The notes under the pieces: model-generated | The model's input: only the letters and a program-made list of their open reading frames with translations | Told to the model about the DNA's origin: nothing | Database searches by the model: none | NCBI RefSeq assembly: GCF_002209355.2 | Contig: NZ_CP106855.1 | Span: 2,728,001 to 2,792,000, forward strand | Length of the DNA stretch: 64,000 nucleotides | Source of the DNA: Bdellovibrio sp. SKB1291214 | GTDB lineage: Bacteria; Bdellovibrionota; Bdellovibrionia; Bdellovibrionales; Bdellovibrionaceae | Direction: 5' to 3' | In this document: positions 9,587 through 17,480 of the stretch, in pieces | Position numbering within the stretch: the stretch's first letter is position 1 | Layout of the letters: every line of letters begins with the position of its first letter | Translations under genes and position numbers: made by a program

Positions 9587-10947
9587 TGCTTAAACGCGGC
9601 TCGTGGAGAACACGTTTTGGATTTTACCTGTTGGCCGTAGGCTCTGCCTGCGGTCTGGGGAATCTGTGGCGTTTTCCCTATGTCGTAGGGGAAAATGGGG
9701 GAGGAGCTTTCATCCTCCTTTATGTTTTTCTGTCGTTTGCCGTGGGTGCTCCGATGTTGATCGCAGAATTGATGCTGGGTAAAAACACCCGCCGTTCGGT
9801 GATCGTGGCCACAGATATGATGGGCCAAGAGGCCAAGCGCAACTTCCGTTGGGTGGGGCGTTTGGCAGTATTGGTCAGTGTCGTTGTGTTTTCTTATTAT
9901 GCGGTGATTAGTGGTTGGGTTTTGCACTTTATGACCCAATTCTTTATCTCTCTATTTTTAGATGTCGAGGGGGCAGCCAATAAGACCAATCTTGCGGCAT
10001 TAATGTCGAATGGTTGGTTGCAAGTGATGCTTGCTTCCGCGCATATCTTAATCACGGTTGTTGTGGTTTTAAAAGGCGTGCAAGAGGGTTTGGAAAAGTG
10101 GATCAGTTATATGATGCCGCTATTTGCAGTCTTAGTTGCGATTTTGCTTTTTAAGTCATTCTCATTGCCTTCCACTCCCGAAGTTATGCGTTTCTTGTTT
10201 TATCCAGATTTTTCTAAGTTGACGTTTTCGTCTTTAGGCCATGCTTTGGGGCACGTGTTCTTTACGCTTTCTGTGGGTTTTGGAACGATGGTGACGTTTG
10301 GGTCTTATCTGCGTGAGGAGGATCACGTTCCAACAGCAGGATTTCGTGTGGCTTTCGTTGACACATTGATCTCGTTGCTGGCGGTGGTTATGATCTTTCC
10401 GGTAGCGTTTCAGGCTTCTAATGTGCCATTGACGGACCCTGCGTTGATGTTTGAGGTCTTGCCTCGCTATCTTTTGGGTATTCCTGGTGGCGCCCTGTTT
10501 GGATTGGCTTTCTTTGTTTGTCTGTATTTGGCTGCGTTGAATGCCAGTATTGGTTTGCTTGAAGTCGTTGTATCGAATCTGGTGGATCGTAATAAGAAAA
10601 TGGAGCGTGGACTTGCCACGTGGATTTCCGGAGCGTCTGCTTTGTTGTTGGCAATTTTGCCAGCGCTATCAAGTTCAGTGCTTAAATACGTGCGCATCAA
10701 TGGCCGTTCACTGATCGAATCACTGGACTCGTTGTTGATCAACTGGCTATTGCCTTTAGTCGCCCTAGGGATCTTGTGGACCTTTTACAAGGGCACCTCT
10801 GAAAAAGAAAAGGAAACTAGCTTTATCGATCGCGATAAGTTTGTGAGTTATTCCATGTATTCGCATTGGATTGTGATTTTGAAGTGGGTAGCACCTGCAG
10901 TGATCCTGATTGGCTTCTTTCTGCAGGTGTTCGCATTGTTCGAGTAG
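9586..10947 (+). CDS. Sodium-dependent transporter, NSS (SNF) family
   Basis: A 453-aa inner-membrane symporter with about 11-12 hydrophobic segments. TM1 carries the neurotransmitter:sodium symporter signature 'GSACGLGNLWRFPYVVGENG' (residues about 19-38), whose unwound Gly/Asn region binds sodium and substrate in the LeuT family. The likely substrate is an amino acid, but which one cannot be read from sequence. ATG 9586 overlaps the der stop (TAATG); the longer in-frame extension to 9514 would lie within der and is unlikely. It is the last gene of the operon and is followed by a hairpin at 10953-10969. Confidence 0.92.
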   Translation: MLKRGSWRTRFGFYLLAVGSACGLGNLWRFPYVVGENGGGAFILLYVFLSFAVGAPMLIAELMLGKNTRRSVIVATDMMGQEAKRNFRWVGRLAVLVSVVVFSYYAVISGWVLHFMTQFFISLFLDVEGAANKTNLAALMSNGWLQVMLASAHILITVVVVLKGVQEGLEKWISYMMPLFAVLVAILLFKSFSLPSTPEVMRFLFYPDFSKLTFSSLGHALGHVFFTLSVGFGTMVTFGSYLREEDHVPTAGFRVAFVDTLISLLAVVMIFPVAFQASNVPLTDPALMFEVLPRYLLGIPGGALFGLAFFVCLYLAALNASIGLLEVVVSNLVDRNKKMERGLATWISGASALLLAILPALSSSVLKYVRINGRSLIESLDSLLINWLLPLVALGILWTFYKGTSEKEKETSFIDRDKFVSYSMYSHWIVILKWVAPAVILIGFFLQVFALFE

Positions 10948-10952
10948 CTACA

Positions 10953-10969
10953 CTCCGGCGGCGCCGGAG
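10953..10969. terminator. Tight GC-rich hairpin between convergent genes
   Basis: Perfect 7-bp stem CTCCGGC/GCCGGAG with the three-base loop GGC, placed in the 31-bp gap between the symporter stop and the stop of the convergent barrel gene. There is no T run on either side, so if it ends transcription it would not be a textbook intrinsic terminator. The same stem recurs at 49336-49352. Confidence 0.5.
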
Positions 10970-10978
10970 CTGGTCTCG

Positions 10979-11761
10979 TTAGAAGTTCATCCCAAGGATA
11001 AATAAGAAGTCGTACAAGTCACCGGAAAGATTCTTTTCCAATTTCTCAGTTCCTTGAACATAAGATTTGCTCTCGTCAGAGAAATTTACGTAGTGATATG
11101 CTGCTTGCAATCCTAAGTAAGCTTTCTTGCGCATCAAGGGAATCTCAACACCCGCGCCAACGTCAAAACCCATTGTCGAGTCACGAGAGTAAGAGTCGAT
11201 ACCCGAAATTGTATACGTTCGATAGAACTGACCCAGACCACCCAAGATGTACGGATTAAGATCAGCCAAACCGCGTGTTACGTTTTGCGTGTTCAAGTAG
11301 TACTTCAAGTCGAAGTTGATCGAAGTCATTGATACGTTACCAGTGTAGTTAGTCACGTTACCCGCATTCAAAGTCGAAAACTTAACGGCATGGTCACCAG
11401 TTTGGAAGCCCAAGTGAAGAGCCAGACGAAGATCGAAGAAGTAGCTCAGGAACAAACCAAATGATGGGGCCGCTGAATATTGATCCGCAAAGTTCCCCGT
11501 AAAGCCGCGATAACCACCAGCTAAGCCGACGGTGAAGAAGCGACCATTGCGGAAGAAGTTCACGTCAGCTTCTTCATCAGAGTCCTCATCGAATTCAGAA
11601 TAATCAGAGAATGGGTCGAAGGCCTCGTCTGGATCATTTTGTGCGATAAGATAATGTTTTTGATCAGAGCTTTGTGCATGCGACAAAGAAGGCAAAAGCA
11701 TTCCCGCAGCCAACACCAAAGCCAGAAGGCCAGAATGTAGAATAGTTCCGGTGGTTTTCAC
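10979..11761 (-). CDS. Outer-membrane beta-barrel-like protein
   Basis: 260 aa. A Sec signal peptide (about residues 1-29, ending SHAQS) is followed by an acidic stretch (about 40-68, with many Asp and Glu) and then alternating amphipathic strands from 'FFTVGLAGGYRGF' to the terminal 'DFLFILGMNF', whose last residue is phenylalanine as is usual for BamA-assembled barrels. Many strands are rich in Tyr and Gly. About eight strands would fit the length, but this is a visual estimate. Translation starts at GTG 11761 after GGGGGAAC. It may be a structural porin-like protein or an adhesin; nothing shows a ligand. Confidence 0.72.
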   Translation of the reverse strand: MKTTGTILHSGLLALVLAAGMLLPSLSHAQSSDQKHYLIAQNDPDEAFDPFSDYSEFDEDSDEEADVNFFRNGRFFTVGLAGGYRGFTGNFADQYSAAPSFGLFLSYFFDLRLALHLGFQTGDHAVKFSTLNAGNVTNYTGNVSMTSINFDLKYYLNTQNVTRGLADLNPYILGGLGQFYRTYTISGIDSYSRDSTMGFDVGAGVEIPLMRKKAYLGLQAAYHYVNFSDESKSYVQGTEKLEKNLSGDLYDFLFILGMNF

Positions 11762-11870
11762 AGTTCCCCCTGTTGTTATTATCGAGTGAAATTGTCAAAA
11801 ACTTCAGGGAAAATTAAGATTTTACCCCAATGCGCATGACAGTGTCTCAGATTGAAACGCTGTCATTCTT

Positions 11871-12482
11871 TTAGAGAGGCTCTGCCAGGGCTTTTTCAAT
11901 CGCATTTACTATTTTGTCAGAGGAAGGTTTGGTAATCGAAGTCCAGCGATCCACAACTTGCCCTTTGCGATTCACCAAAAACTTCTCAAAATTCCAACTT
12001 ACATCTTTAAAAATCAGCCCCGGCTTTTGCTCCGTCAGGAACTGATAAACAGGCTGCTTGTTGGGTCCTGTGACGGGTGCCTTGTCAAAGAAAGGGAACG
12101 TGCATCCATATTCTTTCTTGGCAAAACTTTGCACCTCAGTGTTGTCGCCTTTTTCCTGCTTAAAATCATTTGAAGGAAATGCCAAAACCACAAACCCACG
12201 TTCTGAATACTTTTTGTAAAGCCCCTCAAGATCTTTCAACTGCGGCGTAAATCCACACTGCGAAGCCGTATTAACAACCAAAACCACTTTCCCACGATAA
12301 GAAGAAAAATGAACCTTCTTTCCCGAAATATCATTCGCAGAAAGCTCATAGAAACTACGAGGCTTAGAATCCGAACTCGAAACCTCAGACGAAGTTTTCT
12401 CCTCAGCAAAGCCCACCGACGAACTCAACAAACCCAAAAACAACGAACTTACCACCAACACTTTAGCGGAAATCTTAAGCAT
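11871..12482 (-). CDS. Periplasmic glutathione peroxidase-like thiol peroxidase
   Basis: 203 aa with a Sec signal peptide (about 1-26, ending GFAEE). The thioredoxin-like peroxidase fold is marked by 'VNTASQCGFTPQL' with the peroxidatic cysteine, 'FPSNDFKQE', and 'DVSWNFEKFLVNRKG' with the conserved Trp and Asn. Cys replaces selenocysteine, as is usual in bacteria. In most relatives the middle motif reads F-P-x-N-Q-F; here Gln is Asp, so one member of the catalytic tetrad is changed. A further cysteine in 'KEYGCTFPFF' could act in resolving. It probably reduces hydroperoxides in the periplasm with a thioredoxin-like donor. It stands alone. Confidence 0.85.
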   Translation of the reverse strand: MLKISAKVLVVSSLFLGLLSSSVGFAEEKTSSEVSSSDSKPRSFYELSANDISGKKVHFSSYRGKVVLVVNTASQCGFTPQLKDLEGLYKKYSERGFVVLAFPSNDFKQEKGDNTEVQSFAKKEYGCTFPFFDKAPVTGPNKQPVYQFLTEQKPGLIFKDVSWNFEKFLVNRKGQVVDRWTSITKPSSDKIVNAIEKALAEPL

Positions 12483-12871
12483 AACCTCTCCATCAAGCTG
12501 AGATGTTCAACGAACTAAAAAATCATCCTCCTATCGCGAGGGAAAAACAACTCCAATGAAGCATCCGCCATAGATGAAAACTGCCTAAGAACAAAGCACT
12601 CCGTAGGGCTGAGAGGTGGTAGAACCTGCACCCAGCGACCTCCGTCGGCGCCGGACAAAAATAGCAGGATGCTATTTTTGCGCGTCAGCCCGAAGGGTAA
12701 AGGGCAGGAGCCCTTTGCTTCCGCGAACCGGCAAAGCCGGCGGCGGTGAGGCATGGATGCCGTGAGATCGAAAGGCATTTTTCCTCTATGTCGCGGTGCG
12801 AATCTTTGACTTGGATGATGGATGAATTTCTAATTAATTTGAATATCTTAGCTACGATTTGGGGTGAGTAG
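12483..12871. other. Gene-free stretch with an array of hairpins
   Basis: This 389-bp gap holds a run of perfect inverted repeats: GGGCTGA (12606-12612) with TCAGCCC (12685-12691) enclosing an 11-bp stem with 3-base loop (12656-12680, arm CAAAAATAGCA); AAAGGGC/GCCCTTT (12699-12716); CCGGC-AAA-GCCGG (12728-12740); and GGCAT-GG-ATGCC (12750-12761). An imperfect CTCCGTCGGCGCCGGA element lies near 12641. Together they could fold into a branched structure of about 160 nt. The open frames here are short and unsupported. It may be a structured RNA, a REP-like dispersed element or two back-to-back terminators; the promoter of the next operon should lie at 12770-12870. Confidence 0.55.
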
Positions 12872-14173
12872 ATGGAGCTTCGCAGTCCCATAGTTATTGT
12901 TTCTGCTTTTGGGAGAGGCCATTGGTTGGCTGCCGCGCTTTCGCGCGAGGGGATCAAGACGACCGTCTTGGATGTTTCATCCAAACTTGGCGTTTGGCCC
13001 TCAGAAGATCTTGAAGGGCCCTTTGGTTTTTTCCGTAACGAGAAAATTTCAGAATCGCAGATGGAGCGCTTGTACTCCGATGATTCTTTCGAAGAGTTGC
13101 ACAATGGCTTTACATTGTGGCTGCCTGAAGGTCCTCTTGAGTGCAAAGGTCCTTTGACGAAATTTAAAATCGACAACTCGGGGCTCGCTCCACAAGTTAA
13201 AGAAGCTCTGCTGCCAAGCGCCTCTGATAAGCTACAAAAAACTGTGGGTCGTAATGTGACGAGTTTTGATTTTGATCAAAGCTGGCTTTTGCATTTCGCT
13301 CATCAGTGGGCGGGAACTACTTTTAAACCGAATGCATTGGCGGCGACCGAAGGTGCATCTCTTCCGATCTTTTCTTCGTTTCTAGTTCGTCAAGCGACCC
13401 GCGATGGTTTGGAAAAATCATTTGCCTGGTTGCGAAGCAAAGGCGTTGAAGTTATCAAGCCACAAAAAATCGTGGATGCGTCCTTTGGTGCGGGCAAGAC
13501 GGTGACGGGTCTTGAGATCGCTGGTGAAAACCAAGGTCTATTGAAACTTGAACAGCTCGTCTGGATGCTTTCCAGTGAAGAGACGTATTTCTTAAATGAG
13601 CGTTTGGGAAAATATCTTTTCAACGAAGGCCCTCTTGAGTCAGAGTGGTGCTGGGTTCGTTACCGTGTGTCGTTGCAGGCTTGTACAGAGCGCGATGCGC
13701 TTCCGTTGCACACGGTTCTTTTGGATGATGTGAGTTCTCCCTGGACCCATGAAAACATGATGGTCATTCAACGGACCTCCTCCGCAGAACAATTCGATGT
13801 GTGGATGCGTATGCCGACAGTTCAGCGTTTCAACAAAGAATATCTAACTAGCCGTAGCAAGCGCATGAAAGACATTTTGCTTCGTCGCATGTCTTTGGCT
13901 CAGCCGGAAGTTCTAAGCTTCCCGCAAGAGTATTATTACACTTATGCCCAATTGGGAGCTCCGCGCTTTCCAGTTTTTTCGGCAAAACACAATTCACGTC
14001 GTGGACGTGTGGCTTATGGAAACCTTCACTTGGATGGGCCCGAGGTATGGCCTCACTTTGCGTGGACAGCGATGTTCGCGAAAAACGAAATCTCTCAGAT
14101 GCACATCCAAAACTGGTGGAGAGAAAAACTTTTGAAAGAGCAAAAAGAGAAACGAAAGGAAGCCGGTCAGTGA
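12872..14173 (+). CDS. Putative nucleotide-cofactor-binding protein (Rossmann-type N-terminus)
   Basis: 433 aa, no signal peptide. The N-terminus 'PIVIVSAFGRGHWLAAALSR' followed by 'TTVLDVSSKLG' has the strand, glycine loop, helix, strand and acidic end of a dinucleotide-binding Rossmann fold, and the later pattern ('LRSKGVEVI...', 'VTGLEIA') resembles FAD-dependent oxidoreductases of the amine-oxidase or phytoene-desaturase group. The glycine loop (AFGRGHWLA) departs from GxGxxG, so cofactor binding is not assured. It is the first gene of the purB operon; its TGA overlaps the purB GTG. I cannot name a reaction. Confidence 0.55.
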   Translation: MELRSPIVIVSAFGRGHWLAAALSREGIKTTVLDVSSKLGVWPSEDLEGPFGFFRNEKISESQMERLYSDDSFEELHNGFTLWLPEGPLECKGPLTKFKIDNSGLAPQVKEALLPSASDKLQKTVGRNVTSFDFDQSWLLHFAHQWAGTTFKPNALAATEGASLPIFSSFLVRQATRDGLEKSFAWLRSKGVEVIKPQKIVDASFGAGKTVTGLEIAGENQGLLKLEQLVWMLSSEETYFLNERLGKYLFNEGPLESEWCWVRYRVSLQACTERDALPLHTVLLDDVSSPWTHENMMVIQRTSSAEQFDVWMRMPTVQRFNKEYLTSRSKRMKDILLRRMSLAQPEVLSFPQEYYYTYAQLGAPRFPVFSAKHNSRRGRVAYGNLHLDGPEVWPHFAWTAMFAKNEISQMHIQNWWREKLLKEQKEKRKEAGQ

Positions 14174-15459
14174 TCGAACGTTACACGCGCCCAGAGATGG
14201 GTCTTATTTGGGATGCAGATCAACGATTTGGCAAGATGATGCAAGTTGAAATCACAGTGGCACAGGTTCAAGCTCAGCTGGGTTTGATTCCGAAAGTGGC
14301 TGCAAAGGCGATCGCACAAAAGTCGCGCTTTAATGTGAAACGCATTTCTGAAATTGAAAAAGAAACGAAACATGACGTTATCGCCTTTGTTAGCAACTTG
14401 GCTGAAAACGTGGGACCCCATGGAAAATTCATCCACTTCGGAATGACCTCTTCGGATGTTCTAGATACTGCTTTCAGCTTGCAGGTCCGCGAAGCCGGTC
14501 AAGTTTTGATGAGTTCAATCGTTCGCATGGAAAAATCTTTGCAGGCCTTGGTCGATAAACATGCAGAGACAATGTGTGCGGGACGTACTCACGGAATGTT
14601 CGCAGAACCCACAACATTCGGTTTTAAAATGGCAGGTTTCTTGACCGAGCTTCGTCGTAATAAAAAACGTGTCAAAGAGGCTTTAGAAAACATGAACATC
14701 TGCAAACTCAGCGGTGCGGTTGGTACATTTTCTAGCCAGTCTCCAAAAGTGGAAGCGATGGTGGCTCGTAAACTGGGTTTGAAACCAGAACCTATTGCGA
14801 CACAAGTTATTCCTCGTGACCGTCATGCGGAAATGATGTTGTCGCTGGCGATGATAGGAACAGGGCTTGAGCGCTTGGCCGTGGAGCTTCGTCATTTGCA
14901 ACGCAGTGATGTGGCGGAAGTGACTGAGGGATTTACCAAAGGCCAAAAAGGTTCCTCGGCAATGCCTCATAAGAAAAATCCCATCAGTGCAGAAAACATC
15001 ACAGGCCTTTCTCGTTTGCTGCGTGGTTATGCTGTCGCGGCAATGGAAGACGTGGCTTTGTGGCATGAACGCGATATCAGCCATTCCTCGGTTGAGCGCG
15101 TGATCTTCCCTGATGCCTTTATTGTGGCTGACTATGGCATTCACCGTATGAGCGTTTTGTTGGACGGTTTGGAAGTAAATAAAAAACGCATGCTGGACAA
15201 TATCGAAAGTTCCCAAGGGCAGTTGTTCAGTTCCCATGTGTTGTTGGCGTTGGTTGGTAAAGGAATGCGTCGTGAAGATGCCTACGCGTTGGTTCAGCGT
15301 CTTTGTCATACATTGGGTTACGGCGAACACTTAAAAGATAAATTGATGGGCAGCGATGAAGCTCGCGCTCTTTTAAAACCGAAAGAGATCGAAGAGATTT
15401 TTACGGGTAAGAAACACAAGAAAACGATCAAAGAAATTATCAAGAGAGCGAAAGCGTAA
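14170..15459 (+). CDS. purB: Adenylosuccinate lyase
   Basis: A 429-aa cytoplasmic enzyme that releases fumarate from SAICAR and from adenylosuccinate in purine and AMP synthesis. The fumarase/lyase superfamily signature 'GSSAMPHKKNP' is at about residue 260, the catalytic 'RTHGMFAEPTTFGFK' and 'HFGMTSSDVLDTAF' blocks are present, and the size is normal. The GTG start at 14170 overlaps the previous stop (GTGA) after AAGGAAG; the in-frame ATG at 14047 lies deep in the neighbour and is not credible. The stop overlaps the next ATG (TAATG). Confidence 0.95.
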   Translation: MIERYTRPEMGLIWDADQRFGKMMQVEITVAQVQAQLGLIPKVAAKAIAQKSRFNVKRISEIEKETKHDVIAFVSNLAENVGPHGKFIHFGMTSSDVLDTAFSLQVREAGQVLMSSIVRMEKSLQALVDKHAETMCAGRTHGMFAEPTTFGFKMAGFLTELRRNKKRVKEALENMNICKLSGAVGTFSSQSPKVEAMVARKLGLKPEPIATQVIPRDRHAEMMLSLAMIGTGLERLAVELRHLQRSDVAEVTEGFTKGQKGSSAMPHKKNPISAENITGLSRLLRGYAVAAMEDVALWHERDISHSSVERVIFPDAFIVADYGIHRMSVLLDGLEVNKKRMLDNIESSQGQLFSSHVLLALVGKGMRREDAYALVQRLCHTLGYGEHLKDKLMGSDEARALLKPKEIEEIFTGKKHKKTIKEIIKRAKA

Positions 15460-16391
15460 TGACACGTTGGAAGTTTTTTAAAGAAGGCGACATTGTCGAT
15501 GTGGTAGCTCCGGGTTACCCATCTCAGCCCCACGAGGTGGATGGTTCTCGCGATTTTCTTTTGAAATGGAATTTGGTTCCACGTATTCCAAAAGGTTTGA
15601 TCAAGCCGCATTTTCTGCATGCCAATGAAGATGAGGCTCGATTTGAGTTTTTGAAAAATGCGATTCAGTCTAAGGATTCTAGTGTGATTTGGTGCATGCG
15701 TGGTGGTTACGGCAGTAATCGTTTGGTGCCGATGCTTGCAAAACTTAAAAAACCAAAAGAACCGAAGCTTTTGATCGGTATCAGCGACATTACGTCGTTA
15801 CATACTTTCCTGACTCAGGAATGGGGTTGGAGCACTTTACATGCGCCGCTATTGGATCGTTTGGGTCGCGGCTTGGTTGCTTCCAAGTTTGAAAAAGAAT
15901 TACACGGAATTCTTTTTGGCCAAGAAACAGATGTTGAGTTTAAAAAACTCAAACCTCTGAATGATCAGGCACGTAACATAAAACTTTTAAAATCCCGTGT
16001 TGTCGGGGGAAACCTGGCTGTTTTGCAAACGACATTGGGCACTCCGTGGCAGATTGATGCTAAGAAGTCTTTGTTGTTTTTGGAAGACACGGGGGAGCGT
16101 GGCTACCGCGTTGATAAGATGTTGGAACATATGCGCCAGGCGGGCGTGTTTAAACAGTGTCACGGGTTGATTCTGGGTGATTTCATTGGGGGCAATGAAC
16201 CGGGGTCAGATCAAAGCAAATTAAAACAAGTCTTTAAACGTTGGTCCGAAGATTTAGATCTTCCAATCTTTCAAGGGTTGGAAGCGGGCCATGATGTGAT
16301 TCAGAGACCGGTGCCTTTAAACACTTCATGCGTTCTTTCACAAAAGAACGGCAAGGTGCTGCTCAATATCGATACAGGAGGAAAAGCGTAA
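15459..16391 (+). CDS. ldcA: LD-carboxypeptidase, S66 family
   Basis: 310 aa, no signal peptide, so cytoplasmic. S66 peptidases cut the terminal D-alanine from muropeptide tetrapeptides. The catalytic triad positions are visible: Ser in 'GISDITSLH' (about residue 108), Glu in 'LFLEDTGERGYR' (about 207) and His in 'GLEAGHD' (about 278). 'MRGGYGSNRL' and 'VGGNLAVLQTTLGTPW' are also family blocks. The nearby mpl makes the recycling role likely; the other family function, microcin C7 immunity (MccF), is less likely. Start and stop both overlap neighbouring genes by one base. Confidence 0.9.
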   Translation: MTRWKFFKEGDIVDVVAPGYPSQPHEVDGSRDFLLKWNLVPRIPKGLIKPHFLHANEDEARFEFLKNAIQSKDSSVIWCMRGGYGSNRLVPMLAKLKKPKEPKLLIGISDITSLHTFLTQEWGWSTLHAPLLDRLGRGLVASKFEKELHGILFGQETDVEFKKLKPLNDQARNIKLLKSRVVGGNLAVLQTTLGTPWQIDAKKSLLFLEDTGERGYRVDKMLEHMRQAGVFKQCHGLILGDFIGGNEPGSDQSKLKQVFKRWSEDLDLPIFQGLEAGHDVIQRPVPLNTSCVLSQKNGKVLLNIDTGGKA

Positions 16392-17452
16392 TGAAATTTT
16401 CTGTTCTAGAAAAGAATCTGATTTCGCAACTAGAGGATCGTATCCGCGATACCACTCCAGGTGTGATGGTGCGTGCTTACCAGGGCGGACGTATCATTTG
16501 CGACGTTTCTGTAGGCAATACTTACGCTTATTATGATCTAGCAAGTGTGACGAAGGTGATCTTTACCCAGCAAGCGATGATGTACGCTTATGAATTGGGG
16601 AAATGGAATTTTGAGACGAAGGTTTCGGAATTTTTGCCATGGTTTCCTTCCAAAGAAACTAAAATTACAGAGTTATTGACTCACAGTTCGGGGCTACCGT
16701 GGTGGATGCCATTTTATCAAGAAATCAATCAGAACTTGTCCCGTGAAAAGCGCCGCGATCAATTGCGTGAAATCATCCAGGGTTTGAAGCTTGAGAAGTC
16801 AGAGACAGCGGTTTATTCCGATGTTGGTTTCCTGGTTTTAGGTTATGTGCTTGAAGTGATTTTTGAAAAACCACTTTTGGATGTTTGGACGGATACAAAA
16901 AATAAGTTCTACGCAGGAACGACTTTAGAGTTCCACGCCGATAATAAAACGTCGACCAAGATTTCCTTATTTGCTCCAACAGAAGAATGCCCGGTTCGTA
17001 AAAAGCTTGTTCAAGGTGAAGTTCATGATTTGAACTGCTGGTCCTTAGGGGGCGTTTCTACGCACGCCGGTTTGTTCGGCAGCATCGACGATTTAGGTTG
17101 GTATTCGCTTCATTTGCGCTCTCAGCTTTTGGGGATTGCAAGATACAGCATTCGTCAAAAGACGGCACAATTGTTTGCTAAGCGCGCCCTTCCAGAAGGA
17201 AAAGGCGACTGGGCTATGGGTTATATGATGCCAACGCCGGGCTCTGCAAGTTGCGGAAATTATTTCTCGTTAGATTCAATTGGTCACACGGGGTTCACTG
17301 GAACGTCGATTTGGTATGATCCTAAGATGGATATGAGCGTGAACATCCTGTCGAATCGAGTTTTGTATGGATCCGAGAACAAGGCCTTTGCAAAATTGCG
17401 TTCCGAGATTCACAATTGGATTGTTGAAAATTACAGAAGATCTGGAGTGTAA
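16391..17452 (+). CDS. Serine hydrolase of the beta-lactamase / DD-peptidase fold
   Basis: 353 aa with no signal peptide. Seen: the SxxK motif 'SVTK' (residues 52-55) with the nucleophile Ser, a tyrosine motif 'YSDVG' (about 142, in the place of YxN) and the third-strand 'HTG' in 'IGHTGFTGTS' (about 299). This is the class C beta-lactamase/esterase family. Being cytoplasmic and between ldcA and mpl, it is unlikely to be an antibiotic-resistance enzyme; a muropeptide amidase, DD-peptidase or esterase is a reasonable inference. ATG 16391 overlaps the ldcA stop after GGAGG; the longer frame from 16328 lies within ldcA. Confidence 0.85.
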   Translation: MKFSVLEKNLISQLEDRIRDTTPGVMVRAYQGGRIICDVSVGNTYAYYDLASVTKVIFTQQAMMYAYELGKWNFETKVSEFLPWFPSKETKITELLTHSSGLPWWMPFYQEINQNLSREKRRDQLREIIQGLKLEKSETAVYSDVGFLVLGYVLEVIFEKPLLDVWTDTKNKFYAGTTLEFHADNKTSTKISLFAPTEECPVRKKLVQGEVHDLNCWSLGGVSTHAGLFGSIDDLGWYSLHLRSQLLGIARYSIRQKTAQLFAKRALPEGKGDWAMGYMMPTPGSASCGNYFSLDSIGHTGFTGTSIWYDPKMDMSVNILSNRVLYGSENKAFAKLRSEIHNWIVENYRRSGV

Positions 17453-17480
17453 GCGGTACTACCGCTTTCAGGAGTAATAA

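Noticed and set aside
12515-12778. Reverse-strand open frame of 87 codons in the hairpin-rich gap
   Set aside because: It runs straight through several perfect inverted repeats, has no ribosome site, and its translation shows no fold-like pattern. It is more likely a by-product of GC-rich repeats.
14683-15330. Long reverse open frame opposite purB (215 codons)
   Set aside because: It lies entirely opposite a clear purB reading frame, lacks a ribosome site, and its composition (His, Gln and Phe runs) is that of an antisense shadow.
16391-17452. Antibiotic-resistance beta-lactamase
   Set aside because: The motifs belong to the wider serine-hydrolase fold, the protein has no export signal, and its neighbours are muropeptide enzymes, so a resistance role is not supported.
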